A stretch of DNA of 64,000 nucleotides from Artemia franciscana (lineage: Eukaryota > Arthropoda > Branchiopoda > Anostraca > Artemiidae), in contig NC_088863.1 of NCBI RefSeq assembly GCF_032884065.1, positions 62,131,512 through 62,195,511 of the forward strand, in the 5' to 3' direction. The notes beneath the pieces were generated by a model. It worked only from the letters and a program-made list of their open reading frames with translations, was not told where the DNA came from and searched no databases. A program made the position numbers and the translations under genes. Positions 57,036-64,000 of the stretch are shown here, one piece after another. Each line of letters begins with the position of its first letter. The stretch's first letter is position 1.

Positions 57036-57278
57036 AAGAGCTAAGAGCTCATATGGCACTTGTGACGAGGTCAGAAGAGCCAACAGCTCACATGACATGA
57101 GCTCTAGCAAAGTTTTAAGGATCAATAGATTGATTTAAAAGGAAAATCAAAGGCTTAATACCTGTCAGGATTTAAAATAAGATCTCTGAGACATGAGGTC
57201 CTCTAAATATCAAAATTCACCAAGATCCGATCGCCCATTCGTACGTTAAAACTACCTATTTTTTATTCCCCCCTTTAT

Positions 57279-57311
57279 CCCCTCAGATGGTCGATCAGAC
57301 CATCTGAGGGG
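57279..57311. repeat. Perfect 14-bp-stem hairpin inside the left arm
   Basis: CCCCTCAGATGGTC, loop GATCA, then GACCATCTGAGGGG. It lies at a junction between two unit types in foldback 3. Confidence 0.9.
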
Positions 57312-60300
57312 TTTGTGCAGGTTCCTGGCATGCCTATCAATTTTATCGTCCAAGCACGTCCAGAAGCACTGAAATCGCCAAAGCACTGGACCCCCCTAAA
57401 TTCCCCAAAGAGAGCGGACCCAATTCGGTTACGTAAATCACGTATCTATGACATTTGATTGTTCTACCCACCTAGTTTCATCCCGATCTCTCCACTCTAA
57501 GCGTTTTCCAAGACTTCCGGTTTCCCCCTTCAACTCCCCTCAATGTAACCAGATCTGGCCGGGATTTACAGTAAGAGCTCTGAGACATGAATTCCCTCTA
57601 AATATCAAATTTCATTAAGATCCGGTCATCCGTTCGTAAGTTAAAGATCTGAATTACCACCCCCCACAACTCCCCCAAAGAGAGCGAATTCAGTCCGGTT
57701 ATCAGGTATCTAGGATTTGTGCATATTTTTCCCACCTAGTTTCATCCCGATTTCTCTACTCACCAGATACGGTCGGGATTTAAAACAATAGCTCTGAGAC
57801 ACAAGATCCTTCCAAATACAAAATTTCATTAAGATCCGATCACCATATCGTAAGTTAAAAATACCTCATGTTTCAATTTTTCCTCTCCTTCAAGCCCCCC
57901 AGATATTCGAACGGGGAAACAACTGTTATTAAGTCAATTTGTGCAGGTTCTTGACCAGAAGCACCGAACTCGCCAAAAACTGGAAGTCCCCCTCTCGTAA
58001 CACCCCCAAAGAGAGAGGATCCGGTCCAGTTATGTTAATAACGTATCTAGAACTCATGCTAATTCTTCCCATCAAGTTTCATCCCGATCTCACCCCTCTA
58101 AGTGTTTTCCGAGATTTCCAGTTTACAAGATTTCCGTTTCCCCCTCCACCTCCCTATGTCTCCGGGTCCAATTCAAATTGAAAATGGAGCATCTGAGACA
58201 CAAGATCTTTCTATATCAAGTTTCATTAAGATCCAATCACACATTCTTAAGATAAAAATACCTCAATTTTCACGTTTTTCAAGATTTCCAGTTTCCCCCT
58301 CCAGCTCCCTCGAATGTCACCGGATCTGACAAGATTTTTCTAAATATCAAATTTCAGTAAGATCTGATCAACCGTTCGTAACTTACAAATTCCTCATTTT
58401 TCCCAATTACCCCCTCCCCAACTCCTCCAAAGAGAGCAAATCCGGTCAGGTTATGGCAATAACATATCTAGGACTTGTGCTTATTTTTCCTACTAAGTTT
58501 CATCCCGATCTCTCGACTATATGCCTTTTCCAAAATTTCAGGCTTCCCCCTCCAACTTCCCCCAATGTCACCGGATCTGTAAGGGATTTAAAGTAAGAGT
58601 TCTGAGACCCAATATCCTTCTAAATATCAAAGTTCATTAAGATCCGATCACCTGTTCGTAAGTTAAAAATACCTCATTTTTTCCAAATTTTTCGAATTAA
58701 CCGTCCCCTCACCCCCCCCCCCCTGATGGGCGAGTCGGGAAACGACTATTTGTAATTTAATCTTGTCATGCCCTTAATACGCCTGCCCAATTTCATCATC
58801 CTAGCATATCTGGAAGTGCCCAAACTAGCAAAACATGGACAGATAGACCGACAGAAATTCCGATTGCTATACGTCACTTGGTAAATACCAAGTGCCATAA
58901 AAACTTAGTTCTTTTTTATTTTGTATTAATCGTAAGTAGGGTGCATATTCTTAAATAGTGAATTCTGAAATTTGATAATTTGAAATTTGACAATTTAAGG
59001 GTAAAACTCTCGGTCTAGCTGTAACTAATTAAGGTCAGTCTTTAAAAAAGGGATTGGTTATAATTATCGGACGTATCCTAGAAAAATACATTATTAGCTG
59101 ATTTTAACATTAAAGGTTACCTACTCTCGGCTTTGTCAATGCTAAAATAAGGTCATTAGCACTAGATAATATCGAGTTTTGGCCTTAGCTGAATATCACA
59201 GTGAATTATTTCTCAATATGAATATAAAATTACTAAAAGCTACTTAAATGTGACACCTGATCAAATCAATAATTTTACTTGGATGCAAAAACTATCATTT
59301 GTTTATTATTCAAACTTGAAATTATTAGTTATGTCTGCTTCCTGAAACTTATCAAGACACCGGAAACAGGTGTTTTCTCCTTAGAAGTTGAAATGCTAAT
59401 GACAATTTTATTTTTGCTTTAAGAAGAAAAAGTAATTTATTTCAAGTGCCTTAATTACTTATTTATTTCTATTGGCGCATTGCAACTTTAACTACAATAC
59501 TATTGCCAAATCATCGTCGAGCATCAACAATTACTTTGCTATGTATTGGTTGGAATATTAACACAGTAGTTACACCTAAACTAATATAACATACCAATTA
59601 TTTGTATATCTATTCTGTTCTTTTCTACATGCTTTATGGTTCCGGGTACGTCAAGAAGGACTCACTTATCCTTTAAGGCCCATTAAGTACACTTGTGAAT
59701 GGGCCTTGATACACAACAAGTCCTATGTTTCATGGATCCATTGAATCCGGTTCTAGACGTAATGTTTATTCGCAAAACCTTTTTATGGCACTTGGTATTA
59801 ACCAAGTGACATATAGCAGTCGCCAATTCTGTCGGTCTGTCGGTCTGTCCCGGTTTTGCTACTTTAGGCACTTCCAGGTAAGCTAGGACGATGAAATTTG
59901 GCAAGCGTATCAGGGACCGCACCAGATTAAATTAGAAATAGTCGTTTTCCCGATTTGACCATCTGGGGGGGAGTGGGGGCCCGGTTAATTCGCAAAAAAT
60001 AGAAAAAATGAAGTATTTTTAACTTATCAGCGGGTATTTGGATCTTAATGAAATTTCATGTTTGGAATGATATTGTGTCTTAGAGCTCTTATTTTAAATC
60101 CCGACCGGATCTGATGACATTGGGGGGAGTCGGAGGGGGAAAACCTAAAGTCCCGGTTTTGCTACTTTAGGCACTTCCAGGTAAGCTAGGACGATGAAAT
60201 TTGGCAAGCGTATCAGGGACCGGACCAGATTAAATTAGAAATAGTCGTTTTCCCGATTTGACCATCTGGGGGGGGGGAGTAGGGGCCGGTTAATTCGGAA

Positions 60301-61555
60301 AAATAGAAAAAATGAAGTATTTTTAACTTATGAGCGGGTGATTGGATCTTAATGAAATTTGATGTTTGGAATGATATTGTGTCTCAGAGCTCTTATTTTA
60401 AATCCCGACTGGGTCTGATGACATTGGGGGGAGTTGGAGGGGGGAAACCTAAAATCTTGGAAAACACTTAGAGTAGAGGGATCGGGATGAAACTTGATGG
60501 GAAAAATAAGCGCAAGTCCTAGATACATGATTGACATAATCGAAACTTATTTGTTCTCTTTGGGGTAGTTGGGGGGGGGAGTAAGTCTAAAAAATTAGAA
60601 AAATGAGGTATTTTCAACTTGCGAACGGGTGATCGGATCTCAATGAAATTTGATGTTTAGAAGGATATCGTGTCTTAGAGCTCTTATTTTAAATCCCGAC
60701 CAGATCTTGTGATGGGGGCGGGGAGTTGGGAGGGGGAACCTAAAACTTGGAAAACACTTAGAGTGGAGGGATCGGGATGAAATATGGTGGGAAAAATAAA
60801 CACAAGTCCTAGATAGATGATTGACATAAACGGAACGGATCCGCTCTCTTTTGGGTAGTTGGGGGGGGGGGGTTAATTCTGAAAAATCAGAAAAAATGAG
60901 GTATGTTTAACTTATGAACGGGTGATTGGATCTCCATGAAATTTGATTTTTAGAAGGATATCGTGGCTCAAAGCTCTTATTTTAAATCCTGACCGGATCT
61001 GGTGACATTGGGGGAAGTTTGGGGTGGGGAGACCTAAAATGATGGGAAACGCTTAGATTGGAGGGATTGGGATGAAACTTGGTTGGAAAAATAAGCAAAA
61101 GTCTTGCATACGTAATTTACATAATTGGAACGGATCCGCTCAATTGCGGGGGGGGGGGGGGGTAATTCTGAAAAATAAGAAAAATAACGTATTTTTAACT
61201 TACGAAGGAGTGATCGGATCTTCATGAAACTTCATATTTAGAAGGACCTCGTAACTCTGATATCTTATTTTAAATCTCAACCGGATCAAACGTAATTGGG
61301 GGGGGGGCAGTTTGGGGGACCGGAAATCTTAGAAAATACTTAAAGCGGTGAGATCAGGATGAAACTGGATGGGAAGAATAGAAACCTGTCTAAGATACGT
61401 GACTGACATAACTGGACCGGATCTGCTCTCTTTGGTGGAATTGGGAGGGGGGAGGTAATTTTGAAAATTGAGGTATTTGTAACTTACGAAAGGGTGACCA
61501 GATCTTAATGAAATTTGATATTTAGAAGGATCTTGTGCTATAAAGTTTAACTTTA

Positions 61556-61711
61556 GGTTCTGACCTTCTCACAAGTGCCAAATGAGCTCTTGGCTCTTGG
61601 CTCTTCCGACCTCGTACCATATGAGCTCTCGGCTCTTCCGACCTCGTCCAAATGAGCTCTTGGCTCTTCCGACCTCGTCACAAGTGCCATATGAGCTCTT
61701 AGCTCTTGTTT
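61556..61711. repeat. Multiplied terminal motif of foldback 3, right end
   Basis: The end motif ATGAGCTCTTGGCTCTTCCG / ACCTCGTC is repeated about four times at the right end but only about twice at the left (57036-57120), so the terminus itself has expanded. Confidence 0.8.
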
Positions 61712-63349
61712 ATATACTCTTTCCAAAGCATTTCCACCGTAAGATGATCATAAGCGGATGTGCGTCTCGTATTTGTCTTGTCCACTTTAGAATTTGTTGA
61801 AAAACAAGGAACCTCCTCAGGAGATGGTGACCTAGGTAAGGTAAAGGATACGGCATTAGACTTTTACAGTCCTTATCGGCGGTGCTGATCTCCGTTTCTT
61901 GGCCCTTCCGACAGGAAGTGCAATGGGGGGTTGGGGGCCAGCCATCCTGTGCTTTCGTGACCTACTTGAAAAAAAATGACCTTTCTTGGGAATCATAATG
62001 GCTGCCCTACTAACATTTTATTGATCCTCTTTGAGTGGTGTCAACTGTGCTTCAGATGGGCAAAGGCCAAGGATTAAGAAATTATTCCCAGGTTTCCCAT
62101 GTAATAGGATCAGTTCTAATCAATCTGGGCGCTTCAAGAAGGATCAGCTGAAAAGTGAAATCCAAGTGAAAAAGTTTATCAGTCCTCTTGGTCGACTCTT
62201 TCTTTCCAAAAGACGTACTTGAATGAATTGGGAAGGATTAAAAATGGGCTATGCTCTTTCGCATGGTTGCAGGGGCTGTTCTATCATCGACGAATAGGTT
62301 CAAATATTCGCAAGATTGATCCCAATAACATGAAATATATTGATACAAGCAAGAAAAAATGTTGGACTTGGGTAATATTTCAAGGACCCCGCCTTCAAAA
62401 GATAGGCAAAAGAATGAGAAACTGTCAAGAATAACCTTCACAGGATTATTATTTAATGTATCCTAAACCATATTATAATATACAGTAAGATGTATAAACC
62501 TATACTGTCAATAAACATGGATTGCATTATTCTGTTTCAATATTCTACTAACGCCTGATCCAGAGATGAACGAAATAGGAAAACCCTGGATCACAAAATA
62601 ACCCCTATGAGGTTTCCCTTTAGAGTAACAGAATTCCTTCGAGACAATAATAAAAAAGAAACTAATATATTGACTGATTATATGCCATAATATATTATTA
62701 AAGATACATTGAAAAGTTGCCTTATATCAAGATTAATTGATAAACTGCAACATAAAGATTCATTAAAAACCAAAGAAATATGGGTCAAACATTACCTGCT
62801 GTATGTATGAAAGAAAACCAGGAAAAATAAACATTTAATGGGAAATAAAACTGCAATGGTATTATACACACGATCAATTATTATAATAAAAAAATAGCAT
62901 CACATATGCAAGTTATTCTGTCAAACAGTACTGATAAAGAGGAAAGAACTTATTATTTAGACTTTATCGCATTATGGCTCAACTCTATCTTAAAAGATAA
63001 GCCATGGCTCAAAATAAATATTTGAACGCAAGTAATGACGACAACTTGAGATATTGCATTGATAGAGTTAAAATTAAGATTTGATGGAAAATTATGCATG
63101 ATTTTGAATGAAATCCAAAGTCAAAAAGCTTTTTTCCCGCCTTTCTGTTAGGGAATTGGCGAATTATAATTTTCAGGATACTTAAAAAAAATATCAAACA
63201 GAAGGAGCCCAAGCTTGACACCAAATATACAATGTCAAAGAGCCAACATTCAAAACAAGAAGGCGCTGGGCTCTTTTGAAATCACCAGATCAAGAGTCCA
63301 GAGTGGAGTTAACAATCCTATAATGCCAGGACTTTGGAGTCAGCATCTA
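61712..63349. other. Intergenic DNA, nothing identified
   Basis: 61800-62440 is less AT-biased and has several plus-strand frames (62031-62222 and 62219-62434) that could be a degraded coding region, but no motif is recognised. The remainder is AT-rich. Confidence 0.35.
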
Positions 63350-63735
63350 TTATTTATTGCTATATAGACTAGCAACTAACTGCAGCATCAAGGCGTCTGA
63401 GGCCAATACAGCTACAGTCGCTCCTCCTCTATCCCTACCTATTCCGACTCTCCCTCTTCACACCTTCCCAAGAAGTTTCCATTTCCTTAAATCTTTCCTT
63501 ATAACATCCTCCCATCCCAATTATGGGCAACCTGCTTTTGTTTGGCCCTAGACGGTTACCCAGGAAGGATGATCTTGGACAATCTGTCATCTTTCATCTG
63601 CAGAACGTGTCCTAGCCATCTCAGCCCATCCCCCATTATAGCCCTAGAAAGCAGAATTGCACACATTTTTCTTAGAGCTTACTGTTTGAGATATGGTCAG
63701 TCAGTTGGGTACCCAGAACAAACCGCTGGGATTAA
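63350..63735 (-). mobile_element. LINE 3' end fragment, minus strand
   Basis: The minus strand reads GDGLRWLGHVLQMKDDRLSK (about 63650-63580), the LxWLGHVxRMxDDRxPK signature near the C-terminus of LINE ORF2. After several stops it continues with RRSDCSCIGLRRLDAAVSC and a stop (about 63370). The same C-terminus occurs at 10060-10270, so both are copies of one LINE family. Confidence 0.8.
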
Positions 63736-63744
63736 AGAGGCACT

Positions 63745-64000
63745 TTGTTTCCTGTTCAACTCACCACTGACATACTGCCCATTAGACAGCTCTTTATTAA
63801 TGAAATTTATAAGCAATTTCCAACATGATTTTAAGCCCAAATTTTCTGTTTGTGAGATCTTAGAGATTAAAAATGTATTTAAAACACTCAAAATTTCCGC
63901 ATGTGGGATAGATTTTTCATAGTGGCTATTATTTACAAAAATGACCTATGATATCTTGCAATACAGATCATTAAGGATGTATGGGAAATGGAAATGTGTA
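63745..64000 (+). mobile_element. LINE reverse-transcriptase start fragment, runs off the window
   Basis: The plus strand reads FSVCEILEIKNVFKTLKISA then CGIDF, matching the FSxxEIxxAIKxLKxxKAxGID motif at the start of the LINE reverse-transcriptase domain. A frame change near 63910 leads to LAIQIIKDVWEMEMC, the expected next segment. It is oriented away from the minus-strand LINE end at 63350-63735. Confidence 0.72.

Larger units (their letters stand above)
57036..61711. mobile_element. Giant foldback element 3 (arms about 1.9 kb of tandem units)
   Basis: The outer ends match as inverted repeats. The left end AACAAGAGCTAAGAGCTCAT then ATGGCACTTGTGACGAGGTC is mirrored by GACCTCGTCACAAGTGCCAT then ATGAGCTCTTAGCTCTTGTT at 61670-61711. 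The left arm (57036-58920) holds about six units marked by TTCATTAAGATCCGATCA-type words. The right arm (59745-61711) holds six regular units of about 290 bp with the complementary word GATCTTAATGAAATTTGAT near 60050, 60345, 60634, 60920, 61213 and 61496. Next to the loop both arms carry the CTGTCGGTCTGTC module (58725-58905 inverted; 59765-59990). The loop (58921-59745) has no ORF. No transposase is seen and target-site duplications are unclear. Confidence 0.88.

Noticed and set aside
62031-62434. Overlapping plus-strand ORFs suggestive of a degraded gene
   Set aside because: No motif could be tied to any family, so it is reported only as unidentified DNA.

Overview
The window is eukaryotic, AT-rich and repeat-dense: splice-like signals, C2H2 zinc fingers, a long coiled-coil protein, LINE reverse-transcriptase fragments and many foldback repeats. 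It looks like an invertebrate, most likely an arthropod. From memory the dominant repeat vocabulary (short modules built on TTAAAACGAACAGAAATTAC and TTTACGCTAAAG) resembles brine-shrimp (Artemia) DNA, but that is a low-confidence guess.

Layout. 1-8645: 2.6 nearly identical tandem units of about 3.33 kb. Each whole unit carries an intact 364-codon C2H2 zinc-finger ORF followed by a block of decayed fingers. 9200-10270: two LINE fragments. 11014-16500: mostly anonymous AT-rich DNA with one foldback and an 84-base A tract. 17041-19752 (minus): the clearest host gene, a 903-residue coiled-coil protein with a C-terminal membrane anchor. 21810-23088: a disrupted gene copy ending in a YVPP / PDGTKGF module. 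23.1-26.9 kb: foldbacks and a tRNA-Pro-like sequence lying inside a repeat.

The rest is dominated by palindromic elements. Three giant inverted repeats are present: 26909-30846 (arms about 1.7 kb, nearly identical), 44791-49915 (diverged arms, short tandem units, a LINE remnant in the loop) and 57036-61711 (arms built of about 290-bp tandem units, with matching terminal sequence). Around them lie a smaller inverted repeat (31220-32640), a tandem family (31735-33630) carrying a hAT-type MITE with a visible empty site, and a 3.5-kb array of about 13 units (34000-37560) made from a module also found in the giant palindrome arms.

Two minus-strand exon-like ORFs (50426-50664 and 42396-42603) have compatible splice phases, so one host gene may run across the 44.8-49.9 kb palindrome. 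The right edge holds two LINE fragments in opposite orientation.

The best candidate for something undescribed is the shared architecture of the giant palindromes: long inverted arms made of tandem modules, smaller foldbacks nested inside, and a loop of unrelated sequence.
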